Below are positions 55,897 through 64,000 of a DNA stretch of 64,000 nt, in pieces. Origin of the DNA: Mycolicibacterium aurum. GTDB lineage: Bacteria; Actinomycetota; Actinomycetes; Mycobacteriales; Mycobacteriaceae. A program made the position numbers and the translations under genes. The DNA lies in contig NZ_LR134356.1 in assembly GCF_900637195.1 (NCBI RefSeq), forward strand, positions 4,712,001-4,776,000, read 5' to 3'. Every line of letters starts with the position of its first letter. The first letter of the stretch is position 1. The notes under the pieces were generated by a model. It ran no database searches. It was not told the DNA's origin and was given only the letters and a program-made list of their open reading frames with translations.

Positions 55897-56877
55897 GTGA
55901 GCCACGACTGGACCGACAACCGCAAGAACCTGATGCTCTTCTCGGGTCGAGCGCACCCCGAATTGGCGGAGCAGGTCGCCAAAGAACTCGACGTGTCCGT
56001 CACCGCGCAGACCGCGCGGGACTTCGCCAACGGGGAGATATTCGTCCGCTTCGACGAATCGGTGCGCGGCAGCGACGCCTTCGTCCTGCAGAGCCATCCG
56101 GCGCCGCTGAACACGTGGCTGATGGAACAGCTGATCATGATCGACGCGCTCAAGCGCGGCAGCGCCAAGCGCATCACCGCGATCCTGCCCTTCTACCCCT
56201 ATGCCCGGCAGGACAAGAAGCACCGCGGACGCGAACCCATCTCCGCACGGCTGGTCGCCGACCTGTACAAGACCGCGGGCGCCGACCGCATCGTCACCGT
56301 GGATCTGCACACCGACCAGATCCAGGGCTTCTTCGACGGCCCCGTCGACCACATGCGGGCTCAGAAACTGCTGTGCGGCTACATCGTCGAGAACTACTCC
56401 GACCACGACATGGTCGTGGTCTCCCCCGACTCCGGCCGCGTGCGCGTCGCCGAGAAATGGGCCGACTCTCTCGGCGGTGTGCCGCTGGCCTTCATCCACA
56501 AGACCCGCGACCCGCTGGTGCCCAACCAGGTCAAGTCCAACCGTGTCGTCGGTGACGTCAAGGGCAAGACCTGCATCCTCACCGACGACATGATCGACAC
56601 CGGCGGCACCATCGCAGGCGCGGTCCGGCTGCTCAAAGAGGACGGCGCCGGCGACGTGATCATCGCCGCCACCCACGGCGTGCTGTCCGATCCCGCGCGC
56701 GAACGGCTCGCCGACAGCGGTGCACGCGAAGTCATCGTCACCAACACACTGCCGATCGGCGACGACAAGATGTTCCCGCAGCTGACCGTGCTGTCCATCG
56801 CGCCACTGCTGGCCAACACCATCCGCGCGGTCTTCGAGAACGGCTCGGTGACAGGACTTTTCGACGGTTCGGCCTGA
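55897..56877 (+). CDS. prs: Ribose-phosphate pyrophosphokinase (PRPP synthase)
   Basis: A 326-residue enzyme converting ribose 5-phosphate and ATP to PRPP, which feeds purine, pyrimidine, His, Trp and arabinan synthesis. N-terminal LMLFSGRAHPELAEQVAKEL, the flexible loop YARQDKKHRGREPISARLVA, and the PRPP loop CILTDDMIDTGGTI are all present. GTG 55897. The ATG of the ArsC family gene follows 1 nt after its stop. Confidence 0.97.
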   Translation: MSHDWTDNRKNLMLFSGRAHPELAEQVAKELDVSVTAQTARDFANGEIFVRFDESVRGSDAFVLQSHPAPLNTWLMEQLIMIDALKRGSAKRITAILPFYPYARQDKKHRGREPISARLVADLYKTAGADRIVTVDLHTDQIQGFFDGPVDHMRAQKLLCGYIVENYSDHDMVVVSPDSGRVRVAEKWADSLGGVPLAFIHKTRDPLVPNQVKSNRVVGDVKGKTCILTDDMIDTGGTIAGAVRLLKEDGAGDVIIAATHGVLSDPARERLADSGAREVIVTNTLPIGDDKMFPQLTVLSIAPLLANTIRAVFENGSVTGLFDGSA

Positions 56878-56878
56878 T

Positions 56879-57232
56879 ATGCCAGACGGTACCGGCGCCA
56901 CGATCTACCACAACCCCAAGTGCTCGACGTCGAGGAAGACCCTGGAGTTGTTGCACGACTTCGGTGTCGAACCCGAGATCGTGCTGTACCTCAAGAACCC
57001 GCCGTCACGCGCCGAACTGGTCGCGATGATCGCCGACGCCGGTATCCAGGTGCGCTCCGCCGTGCGCAAACGCGAGCCGCTGTACGGGGAGCTGGATCTC
57101 GCATCTGCCTCTGACGACCAGCTGCTCGATGCGATGGCCGAACATCCGATCCTGATCGAGCGGCCGTTCGTTGTCACCGCCAAGGGCACCCGGCTGGCGC
57201 GCCCGATCGACAACGTCCGCGAGATTCTGTGA
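56879..57232 (+). CDS. ArsC family (arsenate reductase / Spx-like) protein
   Basis: A 117-residue thioredoxin-fold protein of the ArsC family: IYHNPKCSTSRKTLELLHDF with Cys15 as nucleophile, LKNPPSRAELVAM, and AEHPILIERPFVV with the arsenate-contacting Arg. It would reduce arsenate with glutaredoxin or mycothiol help, but location in the prs-lpqT operon rather than an ars operon leaves the role open. ATG 56879; GTGA overlap with lpqT. Confidence 0.9.
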   Translation: MPDGTGATIYHNPKCSTSRKTLELLHDFGVEPEIVLYLKNPPSRAELVAMIADAGIQVRSAVRKREPLYGELDLASASDDQLLDAMAEHPILIERPFVVTAKGTRLARPIDNVREIL

Positions 57233-57885
57233 CCGGTTGTCTCCGGCCGGTCCTCGCTGCCGCGGTGGTCCTGGCAATAGCGGGATGCACCGCCGAAACC
57301 CCTGACTACCAGACGGTCTGGTCCACATCGAGTAGAACCAGTGCCTCTGCGACCGCCCCGCCCGACGCGCCCGGGATGCCCCTGGCGGCGTTCCTGGAAC
57401 AGGAAGGGGTCGACGGACAACCGGTGGCCCCGGACAAGCTCACCGACCTCACGGTCACGATGCCGACGCCGCCCGGCTGGCGCCCCTACCAGAACACCAA
57501 CCTCGCGCCGGGTACCCGCATGATCGCCAAGGGCGACACCTACCCCACCGCCATGCTGCTGGTGTTCGAACTCAAGGGCGACTTCGACGTCGCGCAGGCC
57601 CTCACCCACGCCAACGTCGACGCGAAGTCATCGCAGAACTTCCAGGAGCTCAACTCGTCCTCCACGGACTTCGCCGGATTCCCGTCGGCGATGATCGAGG
57701 GCAGTTACGACCTCGGCGGCGACCGGATGCACAGCTACAACCGCGTCGTCTTCGCCACCGGCGCGGCACCAGCGCGGCAGCGGTATCTGGTCCAGTTCAC
57801 CGTCACCGGCTACGCCGACAAGGCGGTCGAGGAATCTGCCGACATCGAGGCGGTCATCAAAGGCTTCACCGTCAAGGTCCCCTGA
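57229..57885 (+). CDS. lpqT: Lipoprotein LpqT
   Basis: A 218-residue exported protein with signal peptide ending in lipobox IAGC (Cys20). The mature part (TVTMPTPPGWRPYQNTNLAP, FDVAQALTHANVDAKSSQNF, EGSYDLGGDRMHSYNRVVFA) is the LpqN/LpqT domain, surface lipoproteins of mycobacteria linked to envelope assembly or host contact. GTG start within the ArsC stop. Same neighbourhood as Rv1016c. Confidence 0.93.
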   Translation: MTGCLRPVLAAAVVLAIAGCTAETPDYQTVWSTSSRTSASATAPPDAPGMPLAAFLEQEGVDGQPVAPDKLTDLTVTMPTPPGWRPYQNTNLAPGTRMIAKGDTYPTAMLLVFELKGDFDVAQALTHANVDAKSSQNFQELNSSSTDFAGFPSAMIEGSYDLGGDRMHSYNRVVFATGAAPARQRYLVQFTVTGYADKAVEESADIEAVIKGFTVKVP

Positions 57886-57927
57886 CCTGCTGAACCTCCA
57901 CTGCCGCGGATCACTACTGTGATGGCC

Positions 57928-58794
57928 ATGAGCGACTGGACCGCCGCCGACCTGCCCTCTTTCGCCGGACGCACCGTCATCGTGACCGGCGCCAACAGCG
58001 GGCTGGGCCTGGTGACGGCCCGCGAACTCGCCCGCGTCGGCGCCACGACGATCCTGGCGGTGCGCAACCTCGACAAAGGTCACGCGGCGGCCGCCGGCAT
58101 GTCCGGCGACGTCGAGGTCCGCCACCTCGACCTGCAGGACCTCGCGTCGATCCGGGTATTCGCCGAGGGCGTCGCGCACGTCGACGTGCTGGTCAACAAC
58201 GCCGGCATCATGGCCGTGCCCTACGCCCTGACCGCCGACGGCTTCGAGAGCCAGATCGGCACCAACCACCTCGGGCACTTCGCGTTGACCAACTTGCTGC
58301 TGCCCAAGATCACCGACCGCGTCGTCACGGTGTCCTCGATGATGCACCTGCTGGGCTACATCAGCCTCAAAGACCTCAACTGGAAATCGCGGCCCTACTT
58401 CGCGTGGCCTGCGTACGGACAGTCGAAGCTGGCCAACCTGCTGTTCACCAGCGAACTGCAGCGCAAGCTGGCCGCAGCAGGTTCCGCGGTGCGCGCGGTC
58501 GCCGCTCACCCCGGCTACTCCGCGACCAACCTGCAGGGCCACTCCGGCAACCCGCTCGGAGAGAGGATCGCGCGAGCCGGAAACCGGCTGGCCACCGACG
58601 CCGACTTCGGGGCCCGCCAGACGCTGTACGCGGCTGCCGCCGACGTTCCGGGTGACAGTTTCATCGGGCCACGGTTTGCGATGACGGGGCCGACCGGACC
58701 CGTCCCGCGCAGCCCGCTGGCGCGTAACCGGGGCAAGGCCGCCGCACTGTGGACGCTGTCCGAGCAGCTCACCGGCACGGAGTTCCCGCTGTAG
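57928..58794 (+). CDS. SDR family oxidoreductase (retinol dehydrogenase-like)
   Basis: A 288-residue short-chain dehydrogenase: TVIVTGANSGLGLVTARELA cofactor loop, NNAGIMAVPYA, VSSMMH catalytic Ser and Y-G-Q-S-K active site (PAYGQSKLANLL). This fits the retinol-dehydrogenase-like group common in mycobacteria. ATG 57928 is chosen; ATG 57922 and GTG 57919 are in frame. Inserted between lpqT and rplY relative to M. tuberculosis as I recall it. Confidence 0.87.
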   Translation: MSDWTAADLPSFAGRTVIVTGANSGLGLVTARELARVGATTILAVRNLDKGHAAAAGMSGDVEVRHLDLQDLASIRVFAEGVAHVDVLVNNAGIMAVPYALTADGFESQIGTNHLGHFALTNLLLPKITDRVVTVSSMMHLLGYISLKDLNWKSRPYFAWPAYGQSKLANLLFTSELQRKLAAAGSAVRAVAAHPGYSATNLQGHSGNPLGERIARAGNRLATDADFGARQTLYAAAADVPGDSFIGPRFAMTGPTGPVPRSPLARNRGKAAALWTLSEQLTGTEFPL

Positions 58795-58798
58795 ATTT

Positions 58799-58827
58799 TT
58801 GGCTGAGCAGGCGATCTGCGCTAACCT
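58799..58827 (+). promoter_or_regulatory. Predicted rplY promoter with long leader
   Basis: TTGGCT (58799-58804), 17-bp spacer, TAACCT (58822-58827). The expected start near 58834 leaves a leader of ~118 nt before rplY. Leader contents are otherwise unexplained. Confidence 0.5.
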
Positions 58828-58951
58828 TGCGGACGCGTCACGGCGAGGGTGGTCTGCTTGAGCAGCCGCCGTTATCGACGGGAACCAGAACTTCTTCGGT
58901 GTTCATCCCTGGCCGTGCCCGATACCTATCACCGGCACAGGAGCAACCGAC

Positions 58952-59617
58952 ATGGCGAAGAACGCCCCCAACAATCTCACCGCGGCCGTCCGCACCGTCA
59001 CCGGCAAGGGCGCATCGCGCCGCTCCCGCCGTGAGGGCAAGGTGCCCGTGGTGCTCTACGGCCACGGCAGCGACCCGCAGCACCTCGAGCTCAACGCACG
59101 CGACTTCGCCGCCGTGCTGCGCCACACGGGCACCAACGCGGTCCTGACCCTCGACATCGAGGGCAACGAGCAGCTGGCGCTGACCAAGGCCATCGAGATC
59201 CACCCGATCCGTCGCAACATTCAGCACGCCGACCTGCTCGTGGTGCGCCGCGGCGAGAAGGTGACCGTCGAGGTGTCCGTCGCGGTCGAGGGCGACGCCG
59301 CCCCGGGCACCCTGGTGACCCAGGAGACCAACACCATCGAGATCGAGGCGGACGTCCAGTCCATCCCCGAGCAGTTCGCCGTGTCGGTCGAGGGCGCCCA
59401 GGAGGGCACCCAGATCCTGGCCGGCCAGATCGAGCTGCCCGACGGCGTCACGCTGATCTCCGACGCCGAATTGCTGGTCGTCAATGTCGTCACCGCGCCG
59501 ACCGAGGAAGACCTCGAGGCAGAGGGCGCCGGCGAGGCGACCGACGCTGCCGGCGACGACACCGCCGAGGACTCGGGCGACGAGGACACCTCCGAGGGCG
59601 AGTCCGAGTCCGAGTAG
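58952..59617 (+). CDS. rplY: 50S ribosomal protein L25/general stress protein Ctc
   Basis: A 221-residue bL25 of the long Ctc type. L25 domain (~5-95; VRTVTGKGASRRSRREGKVP, then VVLYGHGSDP) binds 5S rRNA; the TL5/Ctc C-terminal domain (~100-185) follows; the tail is acidic (EEDLEAEGAGEATDAAGDDT). AGGAG is 8 nt upstream of ATG 58952. Directly followed by pth, as in many bacteria. Confidence 0.96.
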   Translation: MAKNAPNNLTAAVRTVTGKGASRRSRREGKVPVVLYGHGSDPQHLELNARDFAAVLRHTGTNAVLTLDIEGNEQLALTKAIEIHPIRRNIQHADLLVVRRGEKVTVEVSVAVEGDAAPGTLVTQETNTIEIEADVQSIPEQFAVSVEGAQEGTQILAGQIELPDGVTLISDAELLVVNVVTAPTEEDLEAEGAGEATDAAGDDTAEDSGDEDTSEGESESE

Positions 59618-59641
59618 GCCCGACCGGGACGGAGTTCTCTC

Positions 59642-60220
59642 ATGGCCGAGGCCATGCTGGTCGTCGGCCTTGGCAATCCGGGGCCGACGTACGCAACGAC
59701 CCGGCACAACATCGGCTTCATGGTGGCCGATGTGCTCGCCGACCGCATCGGCGAGAAGTTCAAGGTGCACAAGCGCTCTGGTGCTGAAGTGGCCACCGGG
59801 CGGCTCGCGGGCCGCCCGGTGGTCCTCGCCAAACCGCGGGTGTACATGAACGAGTCGGGCCGCCAGGTGGGTCCACTGGCCAAGTTCTACTCCATCGCGC
59901 CCGCCGACGTCGTCATCATCCACGACGAACTCGACATCGATTTCGGCCGCATCCGCCTCAAGGCCGGCGGCGGCGTGGCCGGCCACAACGGCCTGCGATC
60001 GGTGGCGTCCGCACTGGGCGGCAACGATTTTCAGCGCGTCCGGGTGGGCATCGGCCGGCCCCCCGGCCAGAAGTCGGGGGCCAGCTTCGTGCTGGAGAAC
60101 TTCAGCTCACGCGAGCGTCCAGAGCTCGGCACCATCATCGAGCAAGCCGCCGACGCGACGGAATTGCTGATCGCCCAGGGCATCGAGCCCGCCCAGAACG
60201 TCGTGCACGCCTGGGCGTGA
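59642..60220 (+). CDS. pth: Peptidyl-tRNA hydrolase
   Basis: A 192-residue Pth that recycles peptidyl-tRNA. N-terminal LVVGLGNPGPTYATTRHNIG with catalytic His, YMNESGRQVGPLAKFY, the IHDELDIDFGRIRLKAGGG loop and GHNGLRSVASALGGNDFQRV are present. It follows rplY by 24 nt. A 61-bp palindrome lies after its stop. Confidence 0.97.
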   Translation: MAEAMLVVGLGNPGPTYATTRHNIGFMVADVLADRIGEKFKVHKRSGAEVATGRLAGRPVVLAKPRVYMNESGRQVGPLAKFYSIAPADVVIIHDELDIDFGRIRLKAGGGVAGHNGLRSVASALGGNDFQRVRVGIGRPPGQKSGASFVLENFSSRERPELGTIIEQAADATELLIAQGIEPAQNVVHAWA

Positions 60221-60231
60221 CACCACCTCTC

Positions 60232-60292
60232 GCCGAAACTGTATTTCAGCAGCGAAAGTGAGAGTGCCCGCCTGCCGGAATGCAGTTTCGGC
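60232..60292. terminator. Palindrome between pth and the small secreted gene
   Basis: Arms 60232-60247 (GCCGAAACTGTATTTC) and 60277-60292 (GGAATGCAGTTTCGGC) pair over 16 bp allowing two G-U pairs, around a 29-nt loop. Located between convergent genes. The second arm shares GGAATG and TTTCG with the palindrome at 31843-31904. Confidence 0.7.
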
Positions 60293-60309
60293 AGACAGGT
60301 CTCAGAGCC

Positions 60310-60552
60310 CTACCAGGTCAGGACGATTCCCGGCCCCCGGCCGTTGTTGCCGCGAGGGATCGTGTCAGCCACATTCGGCGCCCGGGTACCCGGCACCGCC
60401 TTGACGGAGACGCTGCCGCTCGTCTCACATCTGGTCAGGCTGCCGGCTTCCTGACAGGTCGCCTGAGCGCCAGCTACCGGAGCAGCCATCAGCGCGGCCG
60501 CCGCGACGCTCGGCACCAGCAGGATTCTCAGGTAACGCGCGCGACTGTTCAC
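60310..60552 (-). CDS. Small secreted protein, 80 aa
   Basis: An 80-residue protein with a signal peptide (YLRILLVPSVAAAALMAAPV, cleavage near AGAQA) and a ~50-residue mature part containing two Cys (TCQEAGSLTRCETSGSVSVK) and ending GNNGRGPGIVLTW. One disulphide is likely. Start GTG 60552 follows GGAGG. No family recognised. It is 11 nt downstream of the DUF4189 gene and is probably co-transcribed with it. Confidence 0.7.
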   Translation of the reverse strand: MNSRARYLRILLVPSVAAAALMAAPVAGAQATCQEAGSLTRCETSGSVSVKAVPGTRAPNVADTIPRGNNGRGPGIVLTW

Positions 60553-60563
60553 AGATCCCCTCC

Positions 60564-61010
60564 TCACGGGCACGATCCCGCGAGAACCCGGGCACTCGGG
60601 TCGAGTACCAGATTCGCTTGCCGGACATGGGCGAATGCGTCTTCACGCGCCGCTTCGATGGTCAGCCCGGCACCGCCGGAGACGATGCCGCTGCCGTCGT
60701 CGGCTCCGACCGAGACCACGCAGAAGACGTCGTTGGTCACTTCGTCACTGCTGCATTCCTGGGCGCCGGTGCTCTGGCAAGCGGCGACCACTGCAGCCGC
60801 GGCCGCGTCGTTGGTGGGGCCGGATGCGGTGAAACCGACCAGCAAACCGTCCATGACTCCCGAACCCACGGCCCTGGATATGTCGCCACCGTTGACGACT
60901 CCACCCGGCCCGCCGGCCCACGACGTCGCGGCCGAGACCGTCATGACAACCAGCCCGATCGAAGACATCACCGCCATCCGAAGAGCGAAAGCCCACCTGA
61001 TTGTGGCCAT
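60564..61010 (-). CDS. DUF4189-like secreted protein
   Basis: A 148-residue exported protein. The signal peptide spans ~1-32 (AVMSSIGLVVMTVSAATSWA). The mature part shows the DUF4189 pattern: AAAVVAACQSTGAQECSSDE, VFCVVSVGADDG and AAREDAFAHVRQAN, with Cys residues likely in disulphides. Function unknown; such proteins are common in mycobacteria. ATG 61010. Confidence 0.75.
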   Translation of the reverse strand: MATIRWAFALRMAVMSSIGLVVMTVSAATSWAGGPGGVVNGGDISRAVGSGVMDGLLVGFTASGPTNDAAAAAVVAACQSTGAQECSSDEVTNDVFCVVSVGADDGSGIVSGGAGLTIEAAREDAFAHVRQANLVLDPSARVLAGSCP

Positions 61011-61062
61011 CCTGCCCCTTTCTTGAGAAGGATCTGCCGGTGATCATAGGGGGCTCGGCCGC

Positions 61063-62094
61063 TCAGCGACGACGAATGCCGCTGTCGACGATCTTGACGG
61101 GCTTGTGCGGATAGCGCTTGATGGCGTGCGCTTCGGCGTCGGAACCGGGTAGCACGTAGAGAGTTTCGCGCTTGTCCTGCAGCGGCTTGAGCACGAGGTC
61201 CATGAAACCCTTGCGGTCGTCGAGGTAGGGCTCGATGACCTCTTCGCCCGCGGGACAGACCGCCAGACAGTAGGCCGCTTTGTAGTTGGCCTTGAACGAC
61301 AGGCTCTGCCACATCGACGCGTTCTCCGAATCGCTGACGCGGGAACGGTAGTCGGCGGCGTCGGAGCTGTCGGCGATGGTCTGCACCCAGTCGGTGAAGC
61401 CGCCCATGAACTCGCGGTAGTTGTGTACCGAGCACGCGAAGAAGTCGAAATCGCCGTTCTTCTTGATCGCTCCCACCGGGCACGCGGCAACGCACAGTTT
61501 GCACTCCAGGCACGGCGAATAGTCAAGCGGCGCATCGTAACCGCTGATCTCCGACGCCACGATCACCGTGCCGAGCAGGATGAAGTTCCCGAACCGTGGG
61601 TGGATGACGTTGCGGTGGATTCCCATCGCGCCCATGCCCGCGGCGACCGCGACCGGCTTGTGGGCGACGACCCAGATGCGGCCGGGGTATCGGTCCATCT
61701 CCATCGGGAACGTGGCCGACGGATTCACCACGCGATGACCGGCGTCCTGCAGCGCGCGGGTGATGCGGTGTGCCGCCTCGTTCATGATCTCGCCGCTGCG
61801 GTGGAACTCCTGGTTGGCGACGCTGCGGGCGGTCGAGCGCACGTTGTCGCGGTTCATCTTGACCACCAGCGACAGATAGCTCACGGCGCCGGGCAGCGCC
61901 TCTTCCACGTACGGCAGCTCCGAGGCCAGCTGCGGGTCGGCGACACGGGCGAAGCCGACGTCGTCGACCCCCGCCTCCAGACACACGTCTCGCAGCCACG
62001 CGGCGTCGATGACGCCGGGCGGACGGGCCGGCCGTGACCGCATCGCGCGCACCGTGGGATGGTCGGCCAACCGCGACGGCAACTTGTCCACCAT
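61063..62094 (-). CDS. 4Fe-4S protein, epoxyqueuosine-reductase/dehalogenase-like
   Basis: A 343-residue protein. The ferredoxin motif CLECKLCVAACPVG gives a full CxxCxxCxxxCP cluster, and a second partial one is AYCLAVCPAGE. The N-terminal ~190 residues (ACVDDVGFARVADPQLASEL-like region, VAVAAGMGAMGIHRNVIHPR) resemble the B12-binding or substrate domain of QueG and reductive dehalogenases, though no B12 loop is obvious. Redox enzyme of unknown substrate. ATG 62094, just downstream of a TATAG dyad. Confidence 0.75.
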   Translation of the reverse strand: MVDKLPSRLADHPTVRAMRSRPARPPGVIDAAWLRDVCLEAGVDDVGFARVADPQLASELPYVEEALPGAVSYLSLVVKMNRDNVRSTARSVANQEFHRSGEIMNEAAHRITRALQDAGHRVVNPSATFPMEMDRYPGRIWVVAHKPVAVAAGMGAMGIHRNVIHPRFGNFILLGTVIVASEISGYDAPLDYSPCLECKLCVAACPVGAIKKNGDFDFFACSVHNYREFMGGFTDWVQTIADSSDAADYRSRVSDSENASMWQSLSFKANYKAAYCLAVCPAGEEVIEPYLDDRKGFMDLVLKPLQDKRETLYVLPGSDAEAHAIKRYPHKPVKIVDSGIRRR

Positions 62095-62103
62095 GTGGCT
62101 GAA

Positions 62104-62117
62104 TATAGCAGACTATA
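62104..62117. promoter_or_regulatory. TATAG-n4-CTATA dyad before the Fe-S protein gene
   Basis: TATAG and CTATA, spaced by 4 bp, form a dyad 10 bp upstream of the Fe-S protein start. AT-rich dyads of this form are typical operators of MarR/TetR regulators, but part of it could be a -10 element (TATAGT). Confidence 0.4.
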
Positions 62118-62161
62118 CCCAGCTGTGTGATGGGTACTGCGCCGCGGCATTTCTCAGCGCA

Positions 62162-63016
62162 TCAGTTCGCGGTCCTGCGCTTGTAGGCGTACAGCGCGAC
62201 GGGGGCGAACACCGCGGTCAACGTCAGCGACCACAGCACCGTGGCCAGCACCGGATGATGCAGAGGCAGCTGCGCACTCGCGGGCGCCGGTCCCCCGTTG
62301 CCCCACAGCTCGCGCATCGCCTGGGCCAACGACGACACCGGGTTCCATTCGGCGATCACCCGCAACCAGTGCGGCATCGGTTCGGTGGGCACGAAGGTGT
62401 TGGCCAGGAACGTCACCGGGAACAGTGCCGTGAACATGACGCCGTTGACCGCCTCCACCGTCCGCATGAGCGAGCCGATGAGGATGCCGAACCAGATCAT
62501 GCCGAAGCCGAACACCAGCAGCAGGGCAAAGGCCAGCACGGCTTCGCCGACGCCGTTGCGGATGCGCCAGCCGATGGCGAGCCCGGTGAGTGCCATCACC
62601 ACCACACCCAGCGACGAATGGATGACGCTGGCGATGCTGCGCCCGATCAGCACCGACGACCGCGAGATCGGCAGCGAGCGAAAGCGGTCGATGATGCCCT
62701 TCTCGACATCGGCGGTGATGCCCGCCGCCACGACGAACGCCGAGAACACGATGGTCTGGGCCTGGATGCCGGGCAGCAGGAATTCCCGGTAGGACGCTCC
62801 CCCGGTGTTGGTGATCGATGCACCGAAGACGAACGCGAACAGCAACACGAACATGATCGGCTGTGCCGTGACATCACTGAGCATCTCGGGCATCCGCTTG
62901 GTGTGGATCATGTTGCGTTTCACCATGATCCACGACTGTTGCGCAAGGTTGGTGGGCCGCGCCGGGACCGGCTTCGGCAGGATCGGAGTCGTGGACTCGG
63001 TGTCGAGCGCGGTCAT
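62162..63016 (-). CDS. ABC-2 type export permease (DrrB-like)
   Basis: A 284-residue membrane protein with six helices of the ABC-2 type. After a Pro-rich start, NLAQQSWIMVKRNMIHTKRM leads to PIMFVLLFAFVFGASI, and the EKGIIDRFRSLPISRSSVLI loop is the DrrB/ABC-2 signature. With the ATPase it would export a lipid or drug. ATG 63016 overlaps the ATPase stop by 4 nt. Confidence 0.9.
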   Translation of the reverse strand: MTALDTESTTPILPKPVPARPTNLAQQSWIMVKRNMIHTKRMPEMLSDVTAQPIMFVLLFAFVFGASITNTGGASYREFLLPGIQAQTIVFSAFVVAAGITADVEKGIIDRFRSLPISRSSVLIGRSIASVIHSSLGVVVMALTGLAIGWRIRNGVGEAVLAFALLLVFGFGMIWFGILIGSLMRTVEAVNGVMFTALFPVTFLANTFVPTEPMPHWLRVIAEWNPVSSLAQAMRELWGNGGPAPASAQLPLHHPVLATVLWSLTLTAVFAPVALYAYKRRTAN

Positions 63017-63975
63017 GCGCCTGCCTCCTCGATGTCGTCGGTGCGGTGGCCGGTGAGCGTCAGGAACACATCGTCCAGACTGGGCCGGGACAGTCCGATG
63101 TCGTCGACGCCGATGCCGCCGTCGCGCAGGAGTTCCGCCACCCGGATCATGTCGTCGAGCCCGTCCGCTGAGGCGGTCAGCCTGCGGGCACCGGCGTCGA
63201 CGAACACCTCGGCGCCCGTCCGGCCCAGCAGGGCGCGGGCGGGGTCGAGGTGGGCCGTGTCGGTCACGGTGACCACCAGGCTGGCCTTGCCGGCCTGCTG
63301 CTTGAGTTCCAGCGGAGAGCCCTCGGCGATGATGCGGCCGCGGTCGATGACGACGATGTTGTCGGCGAGCTGGTCGGCCTCCTCGAGATACTGCGTGGTG
63401 AGCAACAACGTGGTGCCCTGCGCCACCAGTCCGCGCAGCACATCCCACAGTTCGCTGCGGCTCTGCGGATCCAGACCGGTGGTCGGCTCATCGAGGAAGA
63501 GCACCGGAGGAGAGGCGAGCAGGCTGACCGCGAGATCCAGCCTGCGCCGCATACCCCCGGAATAGGACTTGACCGTCCGGTCGGCCGCGTCGGTCAGCGA
63601 GAACTGATGCAGCAGTTGATCGCCCAGCCTGTCGAGGTCTTTGCGCCGGATGCCGTAGAGGCTGCCGATCATCCGGATGTTCTCGCGCCCGGTCAGCAGT
63701 TCGTCGACGGTGGCCACCTGGCCGGTGAGACCCATGTGGCGGCGCACCTGATCCGGCTCGGTGCGGACGTCGTAGCCCGCCACCCGCGCGGTACCGCTGG
63801 TGGGCTCGGTGAGCGTGGTCATCATGCGGACCGTGGTGGTCTTGCCTGCGCCGTTGGGCCCGAGCAGGCCGAGTACGGTGCCTGCGGCCACCGTGAAGCT
63901 GACACCGTCGACCGCGTTCTCGCTGCCGTACCGCTTCACCAGGTCGACGGCCTCGATCGCGGGAGGGGATGCCAT
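63013..63975 (-). CDS. ABC transporter ATP-binding protein (DrrA-like)
   Basis: A 320-residue ATPase of the daunorubicin-resistance type. Walker A GPNGAGKTT (39-47), signature YSGGMRRRLDLAVSL, Walker B VLFLDEPTTGLDP, and the extra C-terminal domain of DrrA proteins (KASLVVTVTDTAHLDPARAL). Pairs with the permease downstream. Such pairs export polyketide lipids or drugs in mycobacteria; the cargo here is unknown. ATG 63975, close to the window end. Confidence 0.93.
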   Translation of the reverse strand: MASPPAIEAVDLVKRYGSENAVDGVSFTVAAGTVLGLLGPNGAGKTTTVRMMTTLTEPTSGTARVAGYDVRTEPDQVRRHMGLTGQVATVDELLTGRENIRMIGSLYGIRRKDLDRLGDQLLHQFSLTDAADRTVKSYSGGMRRRLDLAVSLLASPPVLFLDEPTTGLDPQSRSELWDVLRGLVAQGTTLLLTTQYLEEADQLADNIVVIDRGRIIAEGSPLELKQQAGKASLVVTVTDTAHLDPARALLGRTGAEVFVDAGARRLTASADGLDDMIRVAELLRDGGIGVDDIGLSRPSLDDVFLTLTGHRTDDIEEAGA

Positions 63976-64000
63976 GACCCCGACGCTACGGGCGACCCCC

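Noticed and set aside
54127..56901. Minus-strand open frame of 924 codons
   Set aside because: Antisense to glmU and prs, both unmistakable.

Overview
This 64 kb window is GC-rich actinobacterial chromosome, almost certainly from a fast-growing mycobacterium (Mycolicibacterium type). The strongest clue is the gene order in the right half. glmU-prs-arsC family-lpqT-rplY-pth lies next to TetR-mfd-mazG-lpqU-eno-ftsB-DUF501-ppx, which is the order I recall for M. tuberculosis Rv1014c to Rv1026, read in the opposite direction. Other mycobacterial marks are a DUF222/13E12 HNH protein with a LexA box, a Ddn-like F420 oxidoreductase, a topoisomerase IB, DUF4436 and DUF4189 proteins, and SigF-type promoters.

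Left third (1-23.5 kb) is accessory and stress-related. It starts with a GNAT acetyltransferase and a run of membrane proteins. A neutral-lipid neighbourhood follows: a phasin-like helical protein, an alpha/beta hydrolase, a WS/DGAT acyltransferase gene broken by an in-frame TAG, an SDR, and a secreted lipase with a long acidic disordered segment. Two degenerate DosR-like boxes lie near the lipid genes. Next come an amino-acid permease fused to a soluble tail and coupled to a universal stress protein, the SOS-box HNH gene, and a tRNA with anticodon UAA plus a decayed tRNA copy flanking a nitroreductase. A group of stress genes then follows (UsfY-like, topoisomerase IB, zinc dehydrogenase, RibD-like reductase, SDR, small membrane proteins), several with SigF-type promoters.

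Middle (23.5-32 kb) is a complete potassium-uptake operon, kdpFABC followed in the same direction by kdpDE, with every junction overlapping or within 7 nt. A 27-codon ORF overlaps kdpF, and a perfect 13-bp inverted repeat lies in the divergent control region. Then come an epoxide-hydrolase-like gene, a propionyl-CoA synthetase, and the conserved division, glycolysis and repair backbone.

The backbone carries insertions relative to M. tuberculosis. One is the iron-uptake operon efeUOB, with an IdeR-like box, between lpqU and mazG. Another is a PucR regulator, a D-amino-acid dehydrogenase and a Gre-like factor near glmU. The most interesting is a two-gene unit between mfd and the TetR gene: a protein with an all-helical N-terminus and an intact calpain-type cysteine protease domain, followed with no gap by a membrane-anchored protein of unknown family. 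I propose it is an effector and partner (possibly immunity) pair. The right end has small secreted proteins, an Fe-S protein and a DrrAB-type ABC exporter.

No rRNA, CRISPR array, insertion sequence or prophage was recognised. Long palindromes of related sequence close convergent gene pairs at 31.8 kb and 60.2 kb; one of similar design is at 43.2 kb.
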